A DNA stretch of 64,000 nucleotides from an uncultured Pseudomonadota bacterium (GTDB lineage Bacteria > Myxococcota_A > UBA796 > CAJQPC01), in NCBI GenBank assembly GCA_913060515.1, contig CAJXRZ010000025.1, forward strand, positions 1 to 64,000, read 5' to 3'. The notes under the pieces are model-generated. The model searched no databases. It was not told where the DNA came from and saw only the letters and a program-made list of their open reading frames with translations. The position numbers were made by a program, and so were the translations under genes. Positions 16,257 through 22,977 of the stretch are shown here, piece after piece (position 1 is the stretch's first letter; the number at the start of each line of letters is the position of its first letter).

Positions 16257-17516
16257 CTAAAAACTAAAGCGTGTCTGTAGCGTAAGGGTCGCCTCGGGAA
16301 CCAGATCGTTCAGATCCAGGCTCGCCATCTCCCCTTCGATGGTGGGGACATCGAAGCGCAGGTCTTCTTCGGCGGTGTTGAGCTCGCCGCTCTCTCCCCA
16401 GGTGTTCAGGGGAATCTGTCCGGCCAGGGTCACCGACCAGCGGTCCCCCAGGGTGGTGCCGAGGGTGGGCACCATCAGCGCGCTGCCGTCGTCCAAGTTC
16501 TGCACGTGCAGCACCCCGGCGCTCAGGTGCTCGGTGACCCCGACGTTGACGGCGCCCATCAGGTAGTTCTCACCGCTGAAGAAGGGGGCGAAGGGGTCGC
16601 TGCTGGTGGTGGCTTGGCCGCTGAGTTGGGCCAGGGGGTCCAGCTCCGGCGCCTCACGCCCGCTGCGGTAGTACTGCGCGGTGACGATGAGGCTCTCGAG
16701 CACCGGGAAGGAGTAGTCCACCCCCACCGCGATCTCCTCGTAGACGCCCACGTCCTGTCCCAGGCCCTCGAAGTGGGCGGCGGCCTCGACCCAGTAGCCA
16801 ACCCCAAGGGTGCCGCGTACGTCCACGCCCAAGAGCGGGGAGGCCTGCTCGATGAGATCGCTCTCCTCCTCGAAGGTCTGATTCCAGGCCCCCAGAACGG
16901 ACAGGTCCGCGCTGCCCACCACAAAGGTGGTGCGGTTCACGACGCGCAGCTCATCAAAGACATCGGATGTGGCGATGACCAGCGCGCTCTGGTTCCAGTC
17001 GCCAAAGGGCACGGTGAAGCGGGCGGCGTTCACGCCCGTGCGGTTGCGCCAGGGCTCGGTGAGGATGACCTGGGGGAAGGGATCGGTGGGGTTGACCATG
17101 AAGGCCGAGCCCCAGTTCAGAGCTTGGCGCCCGATGCGGATGTCGACCTTGGGTCGATAGAGGTCCAGGTAGAGTCGGTCCACGATGGCCGCGTCTTGGA
17201 AGCGGTCGATGCGCAGGACTTCGTTCTCGTAGGTGGGCCAACTCTGTCCTGCGGCTTGGAAGGTGGGACTCAGTCCCGCCTCGTCCACCAGGCGCTCCAA
17301 CTCGCTGGTGTTGTCGCGTCCTTGTACGAGAGCGACGTCTACCGTCGTGACGAGCGCGGCCCGGTCTCCCAACTCAGCGCTGAAAGTGGGCCGGGCCCGC
17401 TCCACGACCGTCAGGGGCGCGCCACTGACACCAATAGGGACCTGGATCAGGTTTTCCAGGTATCCGCTTGCTTCTTGAGCAGCGGCCGTGTTCATCAGGA
17501 ACAGCAGGGGGAGCAT
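16257..17516 (-). CDS. Outer-membrane beta-barrel protein (DUF1302/porin-like)
   Basis: The 419-residue protein has a short signal peptide (MLPLLFLMNTAAAQ). The mature part is made of alternating hydrophobic strands and ends in Phe (LTLQTRFSF), the sorting signal of outer-membrane barrels. DIRIGRQALNWGSAFMVNPTDPF resembles the G-R-Q-x-x-x-W-G segment of DUF1302 and alginate-export-type barrels. GAGG precedes the ATG. It is the first gene of the ABC/LolA-like operon, so it may be the outer-membrane station for the same cargo. Its promoter region is shared with the divergent GbsR/MarR-type regulator. Confidence 0.75.
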   Translation of the reverse strand: MLPLLFLMNTAAAQEASGYLENLIQVPIGVSGAPLTVVERARPTFSAELGDRAALVTTVDVALVQGRDNTSELERLVDEAGLSPTFQAAGQSWPTYENEVLRIDRFQDAAIVDRLYLDLYRPKVDIRIGRQALNWGSAFMVNPTDPFPQVILTEPWRNRTGVNAARFTVPFGDWNQSALVIATSDVFDELRVVNRTTFVVGSADLSVLGAWNQTFEEESDLIEQASPLLGVDVRGTLGVGYWVEAAAHFEGLGQDVGVYEEIAVGVDYSFPVLESLIVTAQYYRSGREAPELDPLAQLSGQATTSSDPFAPFFSGENYLMGAVNVGVTEHLSAGVLHVQNLDDGSALMVPTLGTTLGDRWSVTLAGQIPLNTWGESGELNTAEEDLRFDVPTIEGEMASLDLNDLVPEATLTLQTRFSF

Positions 17517-17567
17517 TCTTGCCTCGTGATTGAGTTTTAGGCGGGGCGACTCCTTCCGTCAATCGGA

Positions 17568-17595
17568 AAGTTTAGAAAACTTAGTGGTGACTAAG
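17568..17595. promoter_or_regulatory. Overlapping inverted repeats in the regulator/exporter divergent promoter
   Basis: AAGTTT-AGA-AAACTT (17568-17582) is a perfect inverted repeat. It overlaps CTTAG-N6-CTAAG (17580-17595). Both lie midway between the divergent regulator and the beta-barrel gene, the expected place for a MarR/GbsR-family operator. A similar string, GGTGACTAA followed by TAA(A), recurs near 16252-16266 between the barrel and ATPase genes. Confidence 0.5.
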
Positions 17596-17634
17596 AGTTA
17601 AAAGCTGGCTAAGGTGTAGGGGTTGGAGGTTTGG

Positions 17635-18114
17635 GTGCCTGAGATCAAGCTGCAGGACTTTGTGGAACACACAGGTCTCTACTTTGAAGGTGCAGGATTG
17701 CCCGGTGTCGCCGGTCGCATCCTGGGTCACCTGCTGGTGTGTGAACCCGCAGTGCAGTCCAGCGGGGACTTGGCCAAGGCCTTGGAGACCACCTCTGGCT
17801 CGATCTCCACGAACACGCGCATCCTCTTGCAGGGTGGGCTGATCGAGAAGGTCCCGATGCGCGGCAAGCGCGGCACCTTCTTTCAGATCGTGCCCGAGGC
17901 CTTCAGCAGGATGTTCACCAGCAAGCTGCATCAGACCCGCTTGTTCCGGGAGCTCCTGGACGAGGGGATCTCGGTGCTCGAGCAGATGCAGGTGCCCGCT
18001 GACCGGGGCGAGCGCATTCGAGAGGCCAGAGCGCTCTATGCCTTCTTTGAGCGGGAGTTTCCGCTCCTGTTGGCCCGCTGGGAGCAGGAGAGGGCGGCGC
18101 TGAAAGAGAGCTAG
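17635..18114 (+). CDS. GbsR/MarR-type winged-helix transcriptional regulator
   Basis: The 159-residue protein has a winged helix in residues ~20-80: GRILGHLLVCEPAVQSSGDL, then ALETTSGSISTNTRILLQGG, and a wing with VPMRGKRGTFFQIV. A helical dimerisation tail follows. The order matches GbsR-like members of the MarR superfamily. The GTG at 17635 is preferred because GGAGG (17625-17629) is 5 nt upstream; a TTG at 17623 is possible. It is divergent from the beta-barrel/ABC/LolA-like operon and likely represses it through the inverted repeats between them. The effector is unknown. Confidence 0.82.
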   Translation: MPEIKLQDFVEHTGLYFEGAGLPGVAGRILGHLLVCEPAVQSSGDLAKALETTSGSISTNTRILLQGGLIEKVPMRGKRGTFFQIVPEAFSRMFTSKLHQTRLFRELLDEGISVLEQMQVPADRGERIREARALYAFFEREFPLLLARWEQERAALKES

Positions 18115-18120
18115 GAGGGC

Positions 18121-19272
18121 CTACTCTGCTGGCACCTTCGTGGTGTTGATCGGGTACTGCTCGACGGTCCGCCACGGCAGCTCCGGCCACCAGCGATCCA
18201 GATCGGGCAGAGAGACGGGCTCCACGCTCTCCCCCGGCTTGGGGGCGTACATCGGCATGCCGCGCTTCTCGGCCGCCACGATGGCGCGCTCAATGGGCTC
18301 GGTCCAGCCGTGGTTGGCCAGGTTCCACAGGCCCCAGTGGATGGGCAAGAAGCTCTTGGCGTTGACCATGTCGGCGCCGCGCAGTGCGTTCTCTGGGCCC
18401 ATGTGCCAATCGGGCCAGGCTTGGTCGTAGGCGCCGATCTCGATGAGGGCGACATCGAAGGGCCCATAGCGCTCGCCGATCTGTTCCATTGCTGGGAACA
18501 GGCCGGTGTCCCCCGAGAAGTAGATCCGGTTCTGCGGGCCGACGATTGCGTAGCCGCCCCAGAGGGTGCGCATCTGATCCAGCAGGTGCCGACCGCTGGC
18601 GTGACGCGAGGGCACCAAGTTGACCTCGACTGCGCCGACAGTGGTGGATTCCCACCAGTCCAGCTCGGTGATGCGCGCGGGATCCACGCCCCAGTACTCC
18701 AGGTGTGCTCCCACCCCCAGAGGCACGATGAACTGTGTGTCCCACTGGGCCATGCGCTCGATGGTGGGCTGCTGGAGGTGGTCGTAGTGGTCATGGGAGA
18801 TCAGCACGGCGTCGATCTCTGGCAGGTCGTCCAAGGCGATGGGTGGGGCGTACCAGACCTCGGGACCGGCCCAGTCCACGGGACCTGCTCGGCCGCCAAA
18901 GATGGGGTCGGTGATCAGGCGTACACCGTCGATCTCGAAGATCTGTGTGCTGTGCCCCAGCCAGGTGACCCGCAGACCGGAGTCGGGTGAGGTCTGGAAG
19001 ATCTCGCCCTTGGAGCGCACGATGGGGAGCTCCATTTCTGGCGTTGTCGGACGGCTCTCCCCGAAGGTGGTGAACATGCCCGTGTAGTCGTTGAACATGG
19101 ACTGGGGGTTCACGAAGATCTCGCCCTCGTGTTGGGGAGAGGCCAGCATGCGCTCCAGACGTGCTCCCTCCGGCGCGGCACCCATCGGCACCCATGCATC
19201 GGCCAACACGCCCCCGGAAGAGAGGGCACCCAGGCCCACAAGGGAGAAGAGGGGCTTGAGCAGGCGCTTCAT
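18121..19272 (-). CDS. Exported metallo-beta-lactamase-fold hydrolase (NAPE-PLD/UlaG-like)
   Basis: The 383-residue protein starts with a membrane-targeting stretch (MKRLLKPLFSLVGLGALSSG). It then has the metallo-beta-lactamase landmarks of the NAPE-PLD/UlaG group: VTWLGHSTQIFEIDGVRLIT, DPIFGGRAGPV, the metal motif ISHDHYDHL (H-x-H-x-D-H), SRHASGR, YFSGDTGLF and FLPIHWGLWNLANHGW. NAPE-PLD relatives cleave phosphodiester bonds of N-acyl-phosphatidylethanolamines; UlaG relatives open lactones. The periplasmic signal favours a lipid substrate. A longer open frame upstream antisense to yebC exists but is not coding. Confidence 0.85.
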   Translation of the reverse strand: MKRLLKPLFSLVGLGALSSGGVLADAWVPMGAAPEGARLERMLASPQHEGEIFVNPQSMFNDYTGMFTTFGESRPTTPEMELPIVRSKGEIFQTSPDSGLRVTWLGHSTQIFEIDGVRLITDPIFGGRAGPVDWAGPEVWYAPPIALDDLPEIDAVLISHDHYDHLQQPTIERMAQWDTQFIVPLGVGAHLEYWGVDPARITELDWWESTTVGAVEVNLVPSRHASGRHLLDQMRTLWGGYAIVGPQNRIYFSGDTGLFPAMEQIGERYGPFDVALIEIGAYDQAWPDWHMGPENALRGADMVNAKSFLPIHWGLWNLANHGWTEPIERAIVAAEKRGMPMYAPKPGESVEPVSLPDLDRWWPELPWRTVEQYPINTTKVPAE

Positions 19273-19386
19273 GGTTTGGCTCCGAGGATGCACATCTATC
19301 CACCGGGACCCATAGGCCCACCCGGCATGTGGCGTGCGCGCAGTCGTTGACATACCCCAAGGACCTGAATTCTGGAGGACGTGTCC

Positions 19387-20109
19387 ATGGGCCGCATGTT
19401 TGAGAAGCGCAAGCACACGATGTTTGCTCGTTGGGACCGCATGGCCAAGGCGTTCACCCGCTGCGGGAAAGAGATCACCATCGCGGTGAAGGCGGGTGGA
19501 GACGACCCGAGCAGCAACCCGACTCTGCGCCGCGCGATTCAGAACGCCCGCTCGCAGAACATGCCCAAGGACAAGATCGAGAGCGCGATCAAGAAGGCCA
19601 TGGGGGTGGACTCCACCAACTACGAGACCTTGATCTACGAAGGCTACGCCCCTCACGGTGTCGCTGTTCTGGTCGAGACCGCCACGGACAACCCCACCCG
19701 GACCGTGGCCAACGTGCGCCTGGCCTTTAAGAAGTGTGACGGGAACATGGGCACCACCGGCTCCGTTTCCTTCATGTTTGAGCACCAGGGGCTCTTCCAC
19801 CTCAAGGCGGAGGGCCTGGACGCGGAAGAGCTTGAGCTGGAGCTCATCGATCACGGTCTGGAGGAGTTGGAGCAGGACGAGACCGAAGAGGGCGTGGCTA
19901 TCTTGGTTCTGCGCTGCGGGTTCACGGACTTCAACAACCTGGCTGTGGCCCTGGAAGAGATGGGCATCGAGCCCATCAAGTCGGAGACCGACTACAACCC
20001 GAGCAATGTGATGGAGCTTGGGGAAGATGCGACCACGGACGTGCTCAAGCTCATCGACCGGCTGGAGCAGGACGACGACGTGCAGCGGGTCTTCCACACT
20101 CTGGCTTAG
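19387..20109 (+). CDS. yebC: YebC/PmpR-family protein
   Basis: The 240-residue protein matches YebC along its length: MFARWDRMAKAFTRCGKEIT, NPTLRRAIQNARSQNMPKD, YEGYAPHGVAVLVETATDNPTRT, GNMGTTGSVSFMFE and the C-terminal LIDRLEQDDDVQRVF. The usual family N-terminus is MGRxxx followed by a long basic helix, which supports the ATG at 19387 with GGAGG 9 nt upstream; a GTG lies six bases earlier. YebC proteins are described as DNA-binding regulators and, more recently, as factors that relieve ribosome stalling. It stands alone, divergent from the hydrolase at 18121. Confidence 0.93.
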   Translation: MGRMFEKRKHTMFARWDRMAKAFTRCGKEITIAVKAGGDDPSSNPTLRRAIQNARSQNMPKDKIESAIKKAMGVDSTNYETLIYEGYAPHGVAVLVETATDNPTRTVANVRLAFKKCDGNMGTTGSVSFMFEHQGLFHLKAEGLDAEELELELIDHGLEELEQDETEEGVAILVLRCGFTDFNNLAVALEEMGIEPIKSETDYNPSNVMELGEDATTDVLKLIDRLEQDDDVQRVFHTLA

Positions 20110-20175
20110 TTTTTGGAGGGGGGGGCTCCGGAGGACGACAGGCAACTGGGGGTTCTTCAGGAGGCGTAGACGCGC

Positions 20176-20538
20176 TCAGGGCCCCCACCTCGCCAGTCCC
20201 CACATCAGGCCGCTGGCAACATGTGCCACGGCAAGCGCAGCGATGAGCGCAGCCGCAGACCACCCGCCGAACTTGCGGTGTACCGCCTCGGCTGCCCAGG
20301 CAACGCCCAGTGCGAGCACCACGGGCGCTAGGAAGATGCTGAGTAGCGGCGCCAGCTCAGATGAGCCGATGCCCACGGGAGAGGAGAGCGCATTCCAGGG
20401 CCCCAAGAAGGCCATGGCCTCGGGGAAGTGCCCGAAGGTGGTGTCTCCTGCGCGGGCCCACAGCCTCACCCCGCTCGCGAGCTCCACGTAGCAGAGAGCA
20501 CAGAGGACAAAGACAATGCTGAGGTGGCTGCGCTTCAC
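20176..20538 (-). CDS. Small hypothetical inner-membrane protein
   Basis: The 120-residue protein has about three or four hydrophobic segments (SIVFVLCALCYVELASGV, LLSIFLAPVVLALGVAWAAE, WSAAALIAALAVAHVASGL) linked by short loops. I recognise no family. The GTG start has no clear ribosome site. It lies between yebC (convergent) and the start-to-end neighbour at 20580 on the same strand (41 bp upstream), so it could be cotranscribed with that gene. Confidence 0.6.
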   Translation of the reverse strand: MKRSHLSIVFVLCALCYVELASGVRLWARAGDTTFGHFPEAMAFLGPWNALSSPVGIGSSELAPLLSIFLAPVVLALGVAWAAEAVHRKFGGWSAAALIAALAVAHVASGLMWGLARWGP

Positions 20539-20579
20539 TGTTCGAGTATAGCCGCGGATGCGCGGGCTCGCCGAAGCGC

Positions 20580-21842
20580 TCAGCTGCGCGCCTCAATTCC
20601 CATGGCTTGCTCCACCCAGGCCAAGCGGTCCTGACCCCAGATCACCGTCTTGCCGATGCGCACGCTGGGCACACCCCACAGGCCCAGCTCCAGCAGGGCC
20701 AGACGGTTGGCCTCGACGACGGGACGCCAGCTCTCCGATGTGGTCTGGCGCAGAGCCTCCTCGGGGTCTAACCCAGCGCTCCGGCAGGTCTGGATCAGTC
20801 CCTTGTCCCTTGAGACATCGATGCCTTGGCTCCAGATGCCCGACGTGGCCGCCACAAAGAAGTCGGCCAGCTTGCCTTGCTCCTCGGCCCAAGGGCAGAT
20901 CGCCAGGCAGCGCTCGACCCCCAGGCCCAAGGGGTCTGCGATGCGTCCGAAGGGAATCTCCAGCCTGCGGGCCACCCGTGCTGCGTCCCAGGCCAAGTAC
21001 AGGCGCTTGGTGCGAGGGACCTCCAAGCCACGCATGACCATGGGGAGCACTGGGTAGATGTGCAGCGGCAGGCCGCTGTGCTTGCTCAGACGCACCAGGC
21101 GCTGGGTGGCCAAGTAGGAGTAGGGGCTGCGAAAGGACAGGTAGGCCTCGATGGCCTCGGCGCCGGCCAGCTCGAGCTTGGGGGTCTGTGCGACCAGGTT
21201 GGCGATGACCGGGTCGGCCTGTTGCAGGCGCTCCTCTTCCTCCCTCAGGCGCTCAAACAAGAAGTTGAGGCGCTCCAAGCCGGGGTACCACTCGCCCTCA
21301 TAGGAGAGGGCCCCGGATGCGTAGTGGCCAAGGGCCTTTCTGCGCCGCGCGCCCTGCTCCAAGGTCTTGGCGCATGTGGCCAGATCGACCTGACCGTGGG
21401 CTTGACTCAGGACTTCCAGATCAGGGGCTCCAGAGAAGAGCTCAGCCCCCAACTCCAGGAGTAGGGCGAGCTGTTCTGGGGCCGGGCGCTCCTTGCAGGC
21501 GATGGCTTGTGCCTGCGCTACGTCGCCTGTGGTGGGCAGGGCGGCAGGACGAGGGAGCCCGTAGACTTGGGCGAGAAGCTGGGCGTCCGAGAGCGCCCAG
21601 ACCCTGTTTCGTGCGGCGTCCGGGGTGAATTCTGCCTTGGGCAAAGGCGCCAAAACCAACTCCAAGCGGCCCAGGGCCATCAGAGGCGCCAAGGCGTGGA
21701 GCGCCATGGTGCTGCCCGGATCGTCCACGCTGTGGAAGAAGCGGAAGATCCTTTCTTGGCGTCCTAGCGCTTGCAGCCATCGTCTACGTTTCTGGCGGGC
21801 ATGGCCCAAATACATGGCGACGAGCCCTGGAGGAATTCTCAT
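20580..21842 (-). CDS. Two-domain DsbA-superfamily / HCCA-isomerase-like protein
   Basis: The protein has 420 residues, about twice the size of a single domain. The C-terminal half (~222-415) reads as a 2-hydroxychromene-2-carboxylate isomerase/GST-kappa domain: YLSFRSPYSYLATQRLVRLS (SPYSY at the glutathione-binding turn), PVLPMVMRGLEVP, and the closing GVPSVRIGKTVIWGQDRL with the cis-Pro motif. The N-terminal half has a parallel start (FRFFHSVDDPGSTMALHAL) and seems to be a degenerate copy of the same fold. There is no C-x-x-C, so disulfide exchange is unlikely. HCCA isomerases act on aromatic degradation intermediates with glutathione; the substrate here is unknown. Confidence 0.75.
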   Translation of the reverse strand: MRIPPGLVAMYLGHARQKRRRWLQALGRQERIFRFFHSVDDPGSTMALHALAPLMALGRLELVLAPLPKAEFTPDAARNRVWALSDAQLLAQVYGLPRPAALPTTGDVAQAQAIACKERPAPEQLALLLELGAELFSGAPDLEVLSQAHGQVDLATCAKTLEQGARRRKALGHYASGALSYEGEWYPGLERLNFLFERLREEEERLQQADPVIANLVAQTPKLELAGAEAIEAYLSFRSPYSYLATQRLVRLSKHSGLPLHIYPVLPMVMRGLEVPRTKRLYLAWDAARVARRLEIPFGRIADPLGLGVERCLAICPWAEEQGKLADFFVAATSGIWSQGIDVSRDKGLIQTCRSAGLDPEEALRQTTSESWRPVVEANRLALLELGLWGVPSVRIGKTVIWGQDRLAWVEQAMGIEARS

Positions 21843-22023
21843 GCTCCAACCCTACCCTTTCCGTCGGTCTTTCTCGGGTTCTGTAATGCTCTGTAATGGC
21901 GATGACAGACTTACCCGGGGCTTGTGTCTTATAGTCGTCGACTTTTTCTTGGATTGAATTCTCGGGACGGTGTAAGAAAGCGGCACTCGTGACAGGGGGG
22001 GTGTTTCACCCCGGTTTCACCTC
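21843..22023 (+). promoter_or_regulatory. Intergenic region upstream of the protease/radical SAM operon
   Basis: This 181-bp gap contains two CTGTAATG direct repeats (about 21881-21898), a TATAGT -10-like box at 21930-21935, and the hairpin GGGGTG-TTT-CACCCC (21998-22012). A second GGTTTCACC follows, ending 4 bp before the GTG start at 22024. The hairpin and repeated TTTCACC look like an operator or leader structure for the operon. This is inference. Confidence 0.4.
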
Positions 22024-22977
22024 GTGCGCCAATCCCATCCGATGCCCAAGCCTGCCCGTTCAGGTGCTGCTGTACAGGGGCTGGACCTGCGCTGGCATCT
22101 CAGCTCGGTCGGAGCGACCGTGGCATGGGCGAAGGGCTTGCGCGGGGAAGGGGTGACCATCGGCGTTGTGGACGGTGGGGTCGACCTAAAGCACCCAGAG
22201 CTCAGCGCGGCTGTCGGAGCAGGCCGGATTCAGGTGCGACGGGTTTGCCAGGGCGAGGCACCCATTCCGGATCACGGCACGGCTGTCGCCAGCCTCTTGG
22301 TCGGAAGAGAGCAGGGTCTGGCGCCCGGTGCACGCTTGGTCGTCGCGGATGTCTACGGACGCGGTCGCCATTCTCGCGCCGTGAAGGTGGACCCGAGCGA
22401 CGTTCGAGAGGGCCTGCGCTGGCTGATCGAAGAGGGTCGGGTCGATGTGATTCTGATGACCCTGGAGCGCCGTGGTCAGGACCCTTGGCTCCGAGACTTG
22501 GCGCAGCAGGCCCAAGACAAGGGCATCCTTCTCATCGCGTCGATTGGCAATGGTGGCCACCAGGGTGAGACGGGGAGTCCGGGCAACTACCCAGAGGTCT
22601 TGGGGGTAGGAAGCCTGACCATGGCCGGCAAAGCGGGTCCCGAGAGCGCCTCAGAAGTCCTGAACTGGGATGGTCTGAGCTTCTCCAAGCCCGAGGTCAT
22701 GGCGCCCGGGTCTGGCGTGCGCGTCGCTCTCTGTCCCGGTCGCTACGGCTGGGAGCGGGGGACCAGCTTTGCGGCGCCCCTGGTGGCCTCGGCGGCGGCC
22801 ATTTTGCTGCAAAAGCGCCCCTGGCTCTCTCCTCAAGAGCTTCGAGAGAGTCTTGGAAACGGGAATCTGACCTTGGAGACTTCCCTCCAGTACTTGAAAG
22901 ACCGCCCACAGATGGGCGCCTCGCCTCAACCGCACCTGCAGCGCACGCCAGTCCGCGCCATTCAGGTCTCGGCATGA
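22024..22977 (+). CDS. Cytosolic subtilisin-like serine peptidase (S8)
   Basis: The 317-residue protein has the full S8 triad: Asp in GVTIGVVDGGVDLKHPEL, His in PDHGTAVASLL, Ser in GTSFAAPLVASAAAILLQ, plus the oxyanion-region Asn in IASIGNGG. It has no signal peptide and no prodomain, so it is probably cytosolic, unlike most secreted subtilases. S8 enzymes of this kind act in RiPP pathways (PatA/PatG type) as maturation proteases. Its end overlaps the radical SAM fusion start by 4 bp (ATGA), making it the first gene of that operon. An in-frame ATG at 22042 is an alternative start. The role in trimming the 84-residue peptide is inferred. Confidence 0.88.
   Translation: MRQSHPMPKPARSGAAVQGLDLRWHLSSVGATVAWAKGLRGEGVTIGVVDGGVDLKHPELSAAVGAGRIQVRRVCQGEAPIPDHGTAVASLLVGREQGLAPGARLVVADVYGRGRHSRAVKVDPSDVREGLRWLIEEGRVDVILMTLERRGQDPWLRDLAQQAQDKGILLIASIGNGGHQGETGSPGNYPEVLGVGSLTMAGKAGPESASEVLNWDGLSFSKPEVMAPGSGVRVALCPGRYGWERGTSFAAPLVASAAAILLQKRPWLSPQELRESLGNGNLTLETSLQYLKDRPQMGASPQPHLQRTPVRAIQVSA

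Noticed and set aside
19273-20145. N-terminal extension of the NAPE-PLD-like hydrolase antisense to yebC
   Set aside because: A signal-like start (MKRLLKPLF) begins at 19272 and yebC on the other strand is fully conserved, so the extension is not coding.
21933-21949. AGTCGTCGACT followed by a T-run as a terminator
   Set aside because: The palindrome has a one-base loop, so it cannot form a stable RNA hairpin; it may be a DNA site at most.
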